Source of the DNA: Balamuthia mandrillaris
Taxonomy: Eukaryota > Discosea > Longamoebia > Balamuthiidae
Assembly: GCA_031835245.1 (NCBI GenBank)
Contig: JAVKOQ010000048.1
Location: 62,001 to 126,000, forward strand
Length of the DNA stretch: 64,000 bases
Direction of reading: 5' to 3'
The translations under genes and the position numbers were made by a program. Shown here piece after piece: positions 10,337 to 28,050 of the stretch. Below the pieces are notes generated by a model. It was not told where the DNA came from. It did not search any database and saw only the letters and a program-made list of their open reading frames with translations. How positions within the stretch are numbered: position 1 is the first letter of the stretch; each line of letters starts with the position of its first letter.

Positions 10337-11830
10337 ATGATGGATGATGAGAGAAGCGGCTTGCCGCCGACTTTTGTGGAAGGCTTTCACGACCTGGAAG
10401 CCGTTCGACGCATGGAGTATCGCCGTTTGGGCTCCACGCCTTTCCTCGTGTCCATCATGTCGCTGGGCGCTTCCGCTCTGGGCAACCTCTACGGAGGGGA
10501 GACCAACGAGGAAGAAGCCGTTCAGATGGTTGTTAAAGCCGTCAAATCAGGTTTCTTTTTTTTTTTTTCCCCCTTTTGATCTCTCCTTTTTTTTTCTTCT
10601 TAAGTGTTGACCTCGCTGCAAACTTTTTTCATGTTTTTCTTATTTTTTTCATTTTATTTTTATTATATTTCAAAGGTATAAACTTGATAGACGTGGCGCC
10701 ATGGTACGGCTTCACCAAAGCGGAGAGCGTGCTGGGCAAGGCGCTGCAGCAGATCCCGAGGGAGGCCTACTACCTCAGCTCCAAGGTGGGCCGCTACCGG
10801 CCGGAGGTGCTGCAGATGTTCGACTTCTCCTACGAACGAACGGTGGAGAGCGTCAGCGAAAGCTTGGCAAGGCTTCATGTGGACAAATTGGACATTGTTA
10901 TTGTATGCTTCTTATGCTTTCTGTTCTCCTGTTTATTTCCGTTCTCCTTCTTTTTTTCCTTCTGTTATTCTTTTTCTTTATTTTTCTTTCTTCTTTCTTC
11001 TTCTTTCTTCCTTCTTCTTTATGCTTTTTTTCTTTTGCTCACTTTGAATCATTACTATGCATGAACATGAACAAAAGGTCCATGATATCGAGTTTTGCGC
11101 TGACGTGAACATCATCCACAACGAGACCATACCGGCGTTGCTTCACCTCCGCCAACAGCAAAAGGTGGACAAGATCGGCATCAGCGGGTATCCCTTGGAT
11201 CGCTTCATCCAGTTCATTCAACACTACGAACACTCTTCTTGTTCTTCTCAAGCAGAAGAAGCCAAAAAGTTTCAGTTGGACTTAGTTCTCAGCTACTGTC
11301 GGTGCATCCTTTCGGACACAAGTCTGCTCGACCAGCTTCCTTTCTTCAAACAGCACAACATCGGAGTGATCAACGCCTCTCCCATCGGCATGGGTCTCTT
11401 CACAGAGAGAGGTCCTCCCGTTTGGCATCCAGCAAAAGCTTCGTTGAAAGCAGTGGCGAAAGAGGCGGTGGAGGAGTGCAAGAAAGAAGGAGAAGAGGTG
11501 AAACTTCCAAAGCTTGCGCTCTACTTTACGCTCTCTCGCTCCGAGTTAACCACGACACTTGTGAGTTGTGAGACGGTGGCTCAACTGCAGGACAATCTCG
11601 ATCTTTGTTGGTTTGTAGTGAGAGAGAACAGAACGAAAAAGGAAGAAGGAAGAGAAATGGAAGAGGAAGAGGGTCAAGTGTTCACGAAGAAGGACAGAAG
11701 AGTGTTACAGTTGTTGAGAGAAAACTATTTTGAGCCTTTAGGCAACTGTCATTGGGAAGGAGAAGAGCTGCAAAAGTATAGAACCAAGTTCGAGAAAGCG
11801 CTCAAAGAGAAAGAAGACAAAGCAGAATGA
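10337..11830 (+). CDS. Aldo-keto reductase (L-galactose dehydrogenase-like)
   Basis: Exons 10337-10550, 10676-10902 and 11078-11830 give 397 residues. An in-frame ATG at 10301 is also possible, but 10337/10340 starts directly at the domain. Seen are MEYRRLGSTPFLVSIMSLGASALG, the catalytic Asp/Tyr stretch INLIDVAPWYGFTKAESVLG, the Lys region YYLSSKVGRY, and then LDIVIVHDIEF (active-site His), KIGISGYPLDRF and NIGVINASPIGMGL. These NAD(P)H-dependent TIM-barrel oxidoreductases reduce or oxidise sugar and carbonyl substrates. The YLSSKVGRY…GLFTERGPP pattern is closest to L-galactose/L-fucose dehydrogenases, but the substrate is inferred. The C-terminal ~70 residues are a Lys/Glu-rich extension. 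No peroxisomal signal is visible (ends KAE). Confidence 0.87.
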
Positions 11831-12004
11831 AACAACAACAAGAACGAGAAGAAGAGAAGAGTTCCTCTTCTTCTCAAATATTATATTTTCTGGCTTTCGT
11901 TGTAAAGCACGATAACATCTTCTCTCATTGGACTCCTTCTTTTGAAGAGTCGGTTTAAAAGTACAACAGTAAGGCGAGCGCGTGTCACTGTGTTGAGCTG
12001 TTAC

Positions 12005-14718
12005 TTAAAAGAGGCCGGTGTCAACCTTCTTTTTCTTCTGTCTCCACGCAGGCCATCCTTTGAATGTCTCTGGAGTAACTCCGAGCACCTTCTGAAACTC
12101 CTCTGGGGACAAGTACGTCTGTGTTCAAAGTTAGTTCAGTCATAGCATGAAAGTAACTTTGGCAAGAGAAAGAGAGCGAGAGAAACAAAGAGGAAAAGAA
12201 GAAGAAATGATACCTCTACACGGGTAGGATCCACGCCAGGAGGCAATGGGCGTTGACGAAGGACAGCATAAGGGATATACTTGCTGCCAGGAGCTCCTCC
12301 AGGAGATGCAGCAGGAGGCGAAGCAGCACGAGGAGAGGCAGCAGGAGGGGAGGCCGAACGCGGAGGAGAAGCTGAACGAGGAGGAGAGGCCGAACGAGGA
12401 GGTGAAGCTGAACGAGGAGGAGATGAAGAACGAGGAGAGGGAGTGGTAGAAGACAAAGGAGATGCTTCCTCTCTTGGTGACGGAGCAGCAGACCTTGGAG
12501 AAGTAGATCGCGAAGAATGCGGAGAGGTGGACCTTGGAGAAGTGGATCTGGATGAGGCTCTTCCGGTCCTTGCTTCTTGTTCATCGTCGTCTTTGTCGTC
12601 TTTGTCGGAAGGGAGAATGCCAGCTGCTTCGAGCCTCTTTCTTCTCCTTTCTTGCCTTTTTTTGGCATCTTCCTCCAACTTTCTTCTTTCTTCCTCTAAT
12701 TCTTTATCTCGTTGTTCTCTTCTTGCTTGTCTTTCTTTTCTTCGTCTTTCGAACTCGTCGTCATCGTCAGCGGTGGATGATGTTTCGACAGAAGAGGAAG
12801 AGACAGATTTTTCCTGGTTCTTCTGCTCTTCTTCCTCTTCTGCCTTGCGCTTTCGTTCTCTTTCTTCGGCTTCTTTTCTTTCTTTGTCTTCTCGTTCTTG
12901 ACGTTCCCTTTCTTTCTTATCCTTCTCTTCTCGTTCATGGCGTTCTTTTTCTTCCTTTTCTCTCCTCTCTTTATCTTCTCTTTCTTGCCTTTCTTTCTCC
13001 TCCGCTTCTTTTCTCTCTTTCTCTTCTCTTTCTTCTCTCTCTCTTTTCTCCTTCTCTTCCTTTTCTTCTCGCTCTCTCTTTGCCTTTTCTTCTGCCTCCA
13101 ACCTGGCTTTTTCTCTTTCCAACTTTTCCTTTTCTTTTCGGGCGTTTTCTTCCTCCTTCTCTCTCTGTCTTCTTTCTTCGCGTTCCTGCCTCCTTCTCTC
13201 CCGTTCCTTCTCTCTTTCTTCCCTTTCTCGTTGTTCTCGTTCTTCTCTCTCCATTCTCCTTCTCTCTCTTGCTCTTTCTTTCTCTTCAGCTTCTTCTCTT
13301 TCTATCCTTTCTCTCTCTTCTCGCTCTCTCCTTCGTTTCTCTTCCCGTTCCCTTTTTTCTTGTTCCTCCTTTTCTTTCGCTTCACGTTCCTTTCGTTCTT
13401 GTTCCTCTCGTTGTAACCTTTTGCGCTCTTCCTTTTCCTTCTCTTCTTGCTGTTTTCTTTCTCTCTCCTCCTTTTCCTTTCGTTCTTGTTCTTCTTTCTC
13501 CTTTCTTTCTTGCTCTTCTTTTTCCTTTCGTTCTTGTTCCTCTCTTTCCTTTCTTTCTTGCTCTTCTCTTTCCTTTCGTTCTTGTTCTTCTTTCTCCTTT
13601 TGTTCTTGCTCTTCTCTTTCCTTTCGTTCCTGTTCCTCTCTTTCCTTTCTTTCTTGCTCTTCTTTTCCCTTTCGTTCTTGCTCTTCTCGTGTTATTCTTT
13701 CTTGTGCCTCTTTCTCCTTTCTTTTTTGTTCTTCGAGTGCTTTTCTTTCTTGTTCGCACTCTTCCATTTCGTTCCTTTCCTCCTCTTCCTTAAGTTTTCG
13801 TTCAACTTCTTCGTCTTCCTCTTCCCCTTCCTCCGCTTCCTCCACTTCTTCTTCCTCTTCTTCTTCTTCTTCCTCCTCCTCCTCTTCTTCTTCTTCCTCC
13901 TCCTCCTCTTCCTCTTCTTTTTCTTCTTCTTCTTCCTCTCCTATGTCATCTTCTTCTTCTGCCTCTCTCTCTTCCTCTTCCTCCTCTTCCGCTTTTGCTT
14001 TAGTCGTTTGTTTATCCTCTTCTTCCTTTTCCTTCCTTTCCTTCTCTTCTCTTTCTTTTCTTTCCTGCTCTGCCTTTTCTTTCCTTGCTTTCTCCTCCTT
14101 TTCCTTCCTTTCCTTCTCCTCTCTTTCTTTTCGTTCTCTTTCTTCCCTTTCCTTTCTTTCCATTTCTTCTTTTTCCTTCTGTTCTTGTTGTTGTTTCTTC
14201 CTCAACTCTTCTTCCTTTTCCTTCTCTTTCCTTTCCATCTCTTCTTTGAGCTTCCTCTCTTTCTCCTTTTTCTCTTTCTTCTTCCTCTCCTCCTCTCGCT
14301 TCTTCTGCAGCTTCTTCTCCCGCTGCTTTCTCAGCAATTCCATTTGTTTCTTTTGCCTTTGCTTCAGCTTGTCTTTTGTCGTTTTGCTGCCCTCCTCACC
14401 CTCCTCTTCTTCCTCTTCCTCTCCTTCTTTGGCGTCTTCCCCGTCCTCTTCGTCGTCGTCGGACTCGTCCAATGCCGCAACATCGATCTCCGCCAATTTC
14501 ACCGTCTCCTCTTTCTTCTCCTCCTCTACCTCCTCCTCTTTTTGCTTCACTTCCTCCTCCTCCTCCGCCTTCTCCTTCTTTGCGCTTCTTTCGGAGCGAG
14601 TGACCCGCACCGAGCCGCTCCTGCTCCCGCCGGAAGCCTCCCTCTTGGCCTTCAAGCGCGCCAGCTGTTTCTCCTGTCGCAGGCGTTGCGCTTCCTTTCT
14701 CTTGGCCTCCGGATCCAT
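12005..14718 (-). CDS. Long Glu/Lys/Arg charged-helix protein with C-terminal villin headpiece
   Basis: Exon 12214-14718 and exon 12005-12118 (GTATCA…AACACAG, phase 0) encode 872 residues. Start ATG 14718 (MDPEAKRKEAQRLRQEKQ) is chosen because the upstream extension in frame is a poly-His artefact of a GGT repeat. About 700 residues are strongly charged, with repeats of the EQERKEKEE type expected to form a single alpha-helix or coiled coil. A Ser/Pro/Arg region (SPPRSA repeats) follows. The C-terminus reads YAVLRQRPLPPGVDPTRVE then TYLSPEEFQKVLGV and FKGWPAWRQKKKVDTGLF, which matches the villin/dematin headpiece. That module binds F-actin through its terminal Lys/Trp/GLF surface. The exon boundary falls inside the headpiece, so a single-frame search would miss it. 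The protein is probably a cytoskeletal spacer. Confidence 0.85.
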
Positions 14719-15110
14719 TTTTATTTTTGATCTCTCTCTTTTTTTTCCTTTGGTCGTTGTTGGTTGGCGCCTTCCGGGGTGGTGGTGGTGGTGGTGGTGG
14801 TGGTAGGGGGGGATCACCTCTTCTCACTTCTTCTCAGTTGTTGTCCCTCTTTTCGTTTTTTAATTTTTTTCGTTATTTATTTTTCGTTTTTGTGAATTAC
14901 AAACTATTAAAACATTTTGATAATAATCAAAATGATTCATAATTTTCGATAATTCCCACAAAATTAAGAAGTATTGTTACGTCATTTTTTCTATTTTAAG
15001 ATATCAATGATGTCATTATTCCCTTTTAGGAGCTAAAATGATCAATATGACGTCACAAGCGTATCGGAATATTGAAAAAATAAAGAAAACGAGAGAGAAT
15101 AGCAGGAGCG
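14719..15110. other. Shared divergent promoter region
   Basis: This 392 bp stretch separates the divergent headpiece and lipase genes. It holds a GGT run at about 14779-14803 and AT-rich DNA with TCGATAAT. A TGACGTCA octamer lies at 15048-15055. I see no RNA gene or extra coding exon. Confidence 0.5.
15048..15055 (+). promoter_or_regulatory. CRE-like TGACGTCA upstream of the lipase gene
   Basis: A perfect octamer 56 bp before the ATG at 15111, in context ATGACGTCACAAG. The sense-strand context resembles that upstream of the sulfurtransferase and channel genes (ATGACGTCACGAG). Confidence 0.45.
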
Positions 15111-17267
15111 ATGATGACCATGACAGAGCGACGGCTAGCGTTACTGGCGCTCCTTTCCGTGGTGGCGGAGCTCACCTTCTTGCTCGCCTTGCCCTCGTTG
15201 TTCCTTTCACACTCTGGAGAGAACGAAATCAACCTCCCTGATCTCTCCCTCCGGCCCGTTTGGTCTTGGGCGATGCTCTGCTCCCTTCACGCTGCCTCCC
15301 TGTTTCTCTTTGCTCTGCATTGGATCCGCTTGCGAGGACTGTTGTGGCACTTTTACTTCCTCCTTCCCGTTCACTGCTTCCTTCTCCTTCGCCTGCTCGC
15401 CCTCTCCTCCTGCCTCTCCTCTTCCGCTTCTGCTCTCTTCCCTCTCCATTTCCTCCTCTCCCCTCCACTCCCCCTCCTCCTCTTGCTCTCCCTCCTTGCT
15501 CTCCTCTCTCTCTTGGCGCTCCTTATCTTTCCCGTTTTTGACCTCTTGGACATCCTCTCCAAGGCAGCCTCTTCTTCTTCTTCCGCTGCTCCTCCTCAAG
15601 TTCCCATCGGCTCTTCTTACGCTCTCTTCCCTCTTGCTTCTTCTTCTTCTTCTTCTTCTTCTTCTTCTTCTTCTTCTTCTTCTTCTTCTTCTTCTTCTTC
15701 TTCCTCTCCGCTTTTGCTTCACTTCTACTACCCAGCAGCGGTCGAGGCCTCCAAGCAAGCTCAACGACACAGCAGAGCCCCGCTGATGTACCACGCAGGC
15801 AAGCAGCTGCGCTCTCTCTTCGAATCGATGGACCACTCCCCGCTCATCAGCCGCTTCTTTGGGCATTTGCGGCACCTCTCCTCGCCGGCTTTTCTCGATG
15901 CCCCGCTTTTGCCACCGAAACTCTTTGCCATGTCTTCAACAAAGAAGAAAGTTGCATCTTCTTCTTCTTCTTCTTCTTCGTCTTCTTCTCCTTCACGTTC
16001 TTCGTTTGCATCACGGGCCTATCCGGTGGTATTGTTCTCTCACGGGCTGTATGGCTTTCCCGCACTGTATAACTATATATGTTGTCGGTTGGCTGCTCTT
16101 GGTTATGTTGTGGTATTCTCTTCTTTCTTTTTCCGCTTGGGCATTTCTCTGTCCTTTGTTCTCTTCTTTCTTGCTTCCTCTTTCTTGTTTCTTCTTCTCG
16201 TTGAGTCTGTTTTGAACTTAACAAAAACACACCATTGCAGGTGGCGGTGGGACATACAGATGGGTCAGGCGTTATATTGTCACCAAAAACAGGAGAAGTA
16301 TTGTACGCGAACAACCCTTTGCCAAAAGAACGAACTCTGGATGGTTTGTTCTTGTTTCTTTGGTTCATGTTTTCTTTCAGTTCATGTCTCACAAAACTAT
16401 TTGTAGAGGAGTGGAAGTTTCGCAATAATCAGCTCAACATTCGCGTTAAGGACCTCCAAAACGCTCTTGATATCGTCTCAAAGCTGAATAACTCTGAAGA
16501 ATCCATCTTTTATCGTGCGTTTCTTTCTTTTTCTTTCCTCTCGTGCTTCATTCCACCCTTCTTCCCCCCGTACCTTCTTTTCGTCCTTCTTCTCAAACAC
16601 AAATACAAAAGGTTCGCTTGACCTCAACAGAGTTGCGGCCGTAGGTCACAGCTTCGGAGGAGCCACATGCGCAGGCCTCCTTCTCTTCAGCGATCAATCC
16701 TCCTCCTCCAAAGTCAAAGGAGCTGTCAGTCTCGACGGTTGGATGTTCCCTCTTCCTGGAAGCCAAAACTTTTTCAAGTTTCCTGAAGAGGATAAGAAGA
16801 GCAATGACAGAGAAGCAGAAGAAGATGGAGGAGGAGAAAGAGAACAACAGCAAAAACCAACTTGGACGTTGGAACAACTGCGAAGACGACCCCTTCTGTA
16901 CATCAATGGAGAGAGTTGGGGCAAGGGCAAGAGCCAATGGTACAATTTCAACGTGACGCGCATGCGTCGCCTCTGCCAGTTGAGCCTCAACCGTTGGTCC
17001 CTCATCACCCTCAAAGGCACCGGCCACCACAACTGGAACGACTTTCCCTTTTACTCCCCCTCCATCGCCGCTCGCATAGGCTTGATAGGAGAGTTGGAGA
17101 TGGCGACGGGAGTGGAGTGCACCGTGGCGTTGGTGCATGCCTTCTTGAAGGCGGAGTGCTTTGGGGACGGTGAGCAGGATGAGGGGCAAAGAACGGAGGA
17201 AGCGTGGTGGAGAGAGGTGGAAGCATCGGGGATGTTGAGCACCTACAAGGATGTTCTTCTGCGATAG
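15111..17267 (+). CDS. Platelet-activating factor acetylhydrolase-like membrane lipase
   Basis: Exons 15111-16112, 16241-16343, 16407-16514 and 16612-17267 give 622 residues. The N-terminal ~150 residues hold several hydrophobic helices. A long Ser tract encoded by (CTT)n precedes the hydrolase. The alpha/beta-hydrolase core matches PAF-AH (PLA2G7/PAFAH2): PVVLFSHGLYGF, GYVVVAVGHTDGSG, the nucleophile elbow VGHSFGGAT with Ser ~418, VSLDGWMFPL (Asp) and TGHHNWNDF (His). The full catalytic triad is present. Such enzymes cleave short or oxidised sn-2 acyl chains from phospholipids. The multi-helix N-terminus is not found in the animal enzymes I know and would anchor the lipase in a membrane. A second Ser run lies before the core. 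Confidence 0.87.
15641..15701 (+). repeat. Coding (CTT)n polyserine tract
   Basis: A perfect trinucleotide array read as TCT codons inserts about 20 Ser between the membrane helices and the hydrolase core of the PAF-AH-like protein. Confidence 0.85.
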
Positions 17268-17536
17268 TCTCGTTTACCGCTGGCTGTACGATAGACGGCG
17301 GTGAAACGAAGCGGATACTACACGGAAGAATATTGTCCACACAGCTTTTGAAGCAATAAACGCAAGACGACATGGACATAAATTTTATTTCTTCATGTCG
17401 CAGGGAATTTTATTACGATAAACGAAGAGGCCCTAGGGTACATTTTTCATTGTCCAAAGTTTCCCCACCACGAAAGGGAAGGGCTGGGCGTCCTCAAAGA
17501 AAAATAAAAAAAATAGGAGAACAAAGCAACGAGAGG

Positions 17537-23178
<5,642 letters not shown>

Positions 23179-23670
23179 CAACACAAAACAACAAAACAAC
23201 AAAACAAGAATACAAAGTTTCACTTACGTCCATTTTTTTTTTTTTTATTGCCCTGCTGCCCTTCGGTGGAAGGTGCCGGCCATTCCTGCAGATTTCCACA
23301 GCGTTTCCGTTCCTGATTGGGAAGCAAATTTCCCCCACTAACTCCTAGCCAATCAAAAGTTGTGACTCTTGGGTCATCTGTGAACCTTATTTTTTTTCTA
23401 TTTCTTATTTTTTTTTTCTTCTTTCTTTCTGTTTCCCTACCGTTTGGCAAAGCTCTCTTTCTCCCCGCGCTTGCGGCACACAAGATTAACATCCGCTAGC
23501 CCTGTTTCTACGTCCATCCATCTCTGGTGCCCGGTCGCAGGCGGTTTGGCGGTGCGGATCCAGGTTTCTCCGGTTAACTCCCATCTGTTTGGTTTATCTT
23601 GCTACTCGTTTCGACAACATGAAAGCAACGCAAAAAGGTACACCATATATATTTTTTTAAAGCAGTTTCA
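23179..23670. other. Intergenic region between the beta-oxidation enzyme and the next gene
   Basis: This 492 bp region has T-runs near 23234 and 23390-23420 and a short GC-richer stretch at 23455-23560. It may contain a 5' untranslated exon of the following gene, but no convincing coding exon or RNA gene is seen. Confidence 0.4.
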
Positions 23671-25831
23671 ATGGCCGCTTACTCTCCTGTAACAGTCAAA
23701 GTCCGTTTTCAGGTGATGAACGGCGGTGTTGTAAAGGAAACCCTTGAGCACGAGTTCCATCCTGGAACAAAGCTTCTCTCGGAAACTTTTTTCAGGGAAA
23801 CTGCTGCCCTGTTATCCAGGTCCGTATCGACAAGTCTCGCAGAAGATATCATGCAAAAAACGATGCTTGCCGAGGTTGAGTTTCCCCATCTTCTTCTTCT
23901 TTTCCTCCACAACCGCTAACATGCTTACCCGACCAGGAGCCCATTCATTGCAATGTTCTGCCGAACCAGAATATAGACATAACCCAGAGCACAAGAGTTA
24001 GGGACATTGCCACCCGGTGGGAGGTCACCATCCAACTGACTTTCGGCGCCGGGAAGGAATGCTTTTGGTGCGCCAACGGCAGGGCATACCACCACGCAGA
24101 GACAGGTAGGAACCTCCGCTCCCTCCACCTCAACAGAGCACACCCGTGAGCTTATAGAATTTGATTGCTCCTCCTTAACTTGCCCTTCTTATGTTCTGCA
24201 GCGCTAAGGCACGACGCACCACCCGCAGCCCCTTCAACTAGTCCACCCGCTTCCTCTGCTGCGCCAACCCCTGGTGCCTCTTCGTCTGCTTCCTCGTCCG
24301 GTCCCCTTCCTCTCTTGCCCTCCACCTCTTCACGCAAGAGGAACAGAAAGAAAAAGGGAAAAAAGAGACCCCCTCCGGCTTCCTCGCAAAGTCCTCCTCC
24401 TGATCTTGCTTTCTCCGTTGCCTCCGCGGGGACCGCAGCCCCACTCTCGCCGAGTACAACCAGTTCGCCCGTTGCGTCTGAGGCGTTGCCCCCCAGTTCA
24501 TCTTCCCTTGCTTCTTCCTCCCCCACGCCAGAGCATGAACAGGAGGAAGAGAAGGGAGAGCAGAAAGCTAATTCCTCTTCCTCCATGTCTAGCTCCATTT
24601 CACATTCTGGCGTGGGGTTTGAAAGTGGTTCCGAGCACTCTGGCGGAGCGGCAAGACGGGAGGAAATCCAATTTACCGTGGGAAACAGCGACGACGATGG
24701 GTATATCACCGTTCACCTATCGCAGAGCCAAAAACAGAGTAAGTGTTTCTTCACTCTTCCTGAGAGGACCCTAACCCTTGATGAGTGTTTTTGTTTTTCC
24801 ATACAGAAATCAAAGAGCAGGACCAACAGTTTGTGGACGTGCTGGGTGCAAGGTCCGTTCGTCATCTCTTCTTTTCTCTTTGATGTTCGTGCAACGACGA
24901 GAGACAAAAGCTGAACGCAACCTCTTCTCCTGTACTCTTACAGCAAAGAAAGGCTGGACAAGTTACCCCATGGGACCCGCCTGATCTTCCAGGCCCTGGT
25001 TGACATCAAGTGTAGTTTGACTGATATCAAGAGCGAACTTGCGGGCTTCAAGAATACTTTGGAGGATCAGCTCAAGAATTTAGCGAAGCAGGTCACTACG
25101 GTGATAGAGCTCACCGCTGTTGACCATATAACGGAACGACTTGAGCAACTAGGTGCGAAGTACGACCTAGAATGGCGATGGGTGAAGAAGCGGCTGTCAA
25201 AGGAGCAAGCCACATCCCTCTATGACAAGCTTGGACCAGAGTACACCCTCCTTCGAGAGCGCATTGGGAAAAGGGTCTGCGAGCATCGCCCTATTCCGTG
25301 CTCCGAGGCTGATTGCGAAGCTGAGAGAATCAAACGATTGATGACCATCGAGTATAACGCCATTGGTGACAGTGGAAAAGGCACCATCATTGCCGAGTTC
25401 ACCACTTCCACTTTTCAAAGGTGCCACCTTTTAGAGCCAGCAGAGGCCTTGCCGGAACCCCCAAAACCGTTTGAGAAGTATCAAGTTGCCTTGCTTGCGA
25501 AGCTCGCACAACTGGAAAGACAAGTGGCCGCACTGGCTGTTGTTGAACAAAAAATCCCGCTTTTCGCTTATCTGGTGGTTTTTCGCTCCGAGGTAAGCGA
25601 GCAGCAGATGTTGAACACGTTGGCCGCTTGGAAAACAGCTCTTCCACTATTATATGACTTGTCACAGCAACAAAGGTTTCATATGAGCGCGTGGTGCCTG
25701 GATCCGTACGTTTTGTTCTCCCTTTTGTTTTTTCTTACCTCCTTTGGTTCACACCAAGTTATTTACTGAGCATTTGCAACAGCGGCAAGCCAGAACACAA
25801 ATCGGATGCAGCCCAGCAGCGCGCTGAATGA
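23671..25831 (+). CDS. Unrecognised protein with C-terminal coiled coil
   Basis: Six exons: 23671-23874, 23937-24105, 24202-24738, 24807-24852, 24944-25705 and 25783-25831. They splice in phase to 588 residues. Residues 1-125 look globular and beta-rich (VTVKVRFQVMNGG, WEVTIQLTFGAGKECFWC). Residues ~126-300 are a Pro/Ser/Ala-rich disordered linker with a basic patch (SRKRNRKKKGKKR), a possible nuclear signal. The last ~270 residues are helical with heptads (DIKSELAGFKNTLEDQLKNLAKQV), a CEHRPIPCSEADCEAE cysteine cluster and an Ala/Leu helix. I do not recognise the family. The neighbouring gene boundaries and conserved splice phases support that it is real. Confidence 0.65.
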
Positions 25832-26065
25832 TTGCTTTCTCACTCGTCTTTTGCTACTATTGTTGGTTGTGAATATTTCCCACCTTTACTGTTTTACTGG
25901 AATATACCATCTCATTCTTTCTCTTTCATTTTGCGTGGCTCTCTCCCTCTCTTTCTCTTCCTGCCTCATCTCTCTCTCTCTCCATTGCTTCATGGTGATC
26001 TCTTCCTGATGCGTTGCTTCTTGTTGCAAAAGTACAAAATTTTAGTGTTGGCTATGAAGAGAGAT

Positions 26066-28004
26066 TCAAACAACTTCGGCAAAGGAAGAAGCCAAAAAGA
26101 CTTTGGCCACGTTTACCAAACAATAGACCAGGCCTTTGACCACGGTGCTCAACGGCAGCACCGCTCTCGCCTCCAGCTGCAAAGCGTGCACCGGAAAGAC
26201 GATCCGCAGCAACACGGCATAATAACGAATGGCAGCGGCATAACATTTCAGCTGGTCTACCAGGGCTTTCTTCTCTTCCTTCGTTTGTTGCTGTTCTTCT
26301 TTTTCTGCTTCCTCCAATTCGGATTCGTTTCGGTGGATCAAACGAAGCACTCGTCGAAGAACTTGTTGGAGGCTTTCTTCTGAGATTCGTAAAACGAGAG
26401 ACTGCATTTCGGAGATGGCGCCGAGGAAAGCTGCATCTCTAAACTGATGAACCAGTTTCGAGAGTCCTTCCAAACATTCCACAAATGCTCTTTCTCTCTT
26501 GTTTTTGCGTTTCGTTCGTTCTTCTTCATCATCTTCATCCTCTTTGACGGTTGAAGGGGAAGAAAGGTCAAACGTGGCAGTCAAGAAAGCCATCTCTGCT
26601 TCAAAGTGTTGACAGGTTCGATCGTATGTATCTCTCTCTTCAATGAGAGTTGGCAGCAATAGAGAAGCAGCAGAATTGAAGGAAGCGCGAATGCCGTGCA
26701 CTTTGTTTGTCAGCTCTTTGAAGTGATTGGAAAGAACGACGGCTACTTGTTTGAGTTTGGAAAGAGGAGAGTCAGAGTTCTCCGGGTTCATGATGAAGTC
26801 TTGGTAGGAGATTGTGCTGAGACTGGACATGACCAGGCGAATGACTTTGTGGATGGAGTCGTCAATGAGTTTGACGCTGGAGAGAAGCTTTGATTCTAGC
26901 TCTGAGTCTTGGAGTTCGGTTGCTTTGACAGTGATTTGAAGCACCAGCTGTGTTGCAGAGTAAAAGTACGTAAATGAAGAGAAAAAGTCAAAATACTTTG
27001 AAAAAAAATAAAGAGAAAGTAGGAAGCAAACCTTTTCAGAACAGAGGGTAAGGCTATTCGCACGTTGTTCGAGGTTGCCTTCTACTTGCCCAGTCGCAGT
27101 TTGAATAAAGTGCATCGTGGCCAAAGCACATTCTTGAATGAGTTTAACGAGAGCCTCCACTTCAGGCAACGTCTTTCCCTCCATCGCACAAAACAATCGC
27201 TGCATTGCTAATGCCAACTCTTGCGTAAAAGATCTCAACGATTGTATATTCTGTTGTCGTTTGTTCAAATGTTAGCAAAAAAAAAAAAAAAGAAAGCAAC
27301 AAACAAAAACAAAACAACTAATAACAGAAAAAGGGTTACAGTTTCGTTTTTGTCGGCTGTTAATTGTTTGACGGCAACGACGACTCCTCTCATGGTGCTT
27401 TGAACGCTGCCCAACTTTTCCAAAATGAATGTTTTTTGCTCCGGATAAAAGTTGACATACGATTGAACCAGTGCGAAGAGATCTTTCACTCCCAATACCA
27501 ACTTTTTGTTCACTTTTTGTTAGTTTGGAAGAGAATAAACTCACAAACAATCAAATCTAACATTAAAGATGCAACGAATCAAAGGAAAATGTGCAAACCT
27601 CTTTCAGTTGAAGATGGAGATTAGTCAGCTCTTCTTCACCGAACGCAGAGACAGAATAAACAGCAGCAGAAGCGAAGTTGGTCACCAACAATGAAACTTG
27701 CTGTAATACAGCAGCTGAACCATACCGTTCAATCCGTTTTGTTACGTCTTGTTCTTCTTCTTCTTCGTCTTCTGATTCCTCTTCTGATTCTTCTCCTTCT
27801 GAAGATTCTTCTTCATTGGATGCGTGCTCTTCTTTTTCCTTCTCGTTCTCGTTTTCTCCGTCTTCTGATTCATGTTCTTGTGTATGATAATGTACAGGTT
27901 TCCATGTTTGGGCTTCTTCGATAGGCGGTGTTTCGGGTTGTTCTGAGAAGGCAACTGTTTTTGTTTAAAAAAATTATCATTTCGATAAGAGACGACGAGA
28001 GAGG

Positions 28005-28050
<46 letters not shown>

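Noticed and set aside
12246-14806. Several long open frames (Phe/Leu/Ser-rich) on the plus strand
   Set aside because: They are antisense shadows of the Glu/Lys-rich headpiece protein: GAA/GAG/AAG codons read backwards as TTC/CTC/CTT. No family motif occurs in them.
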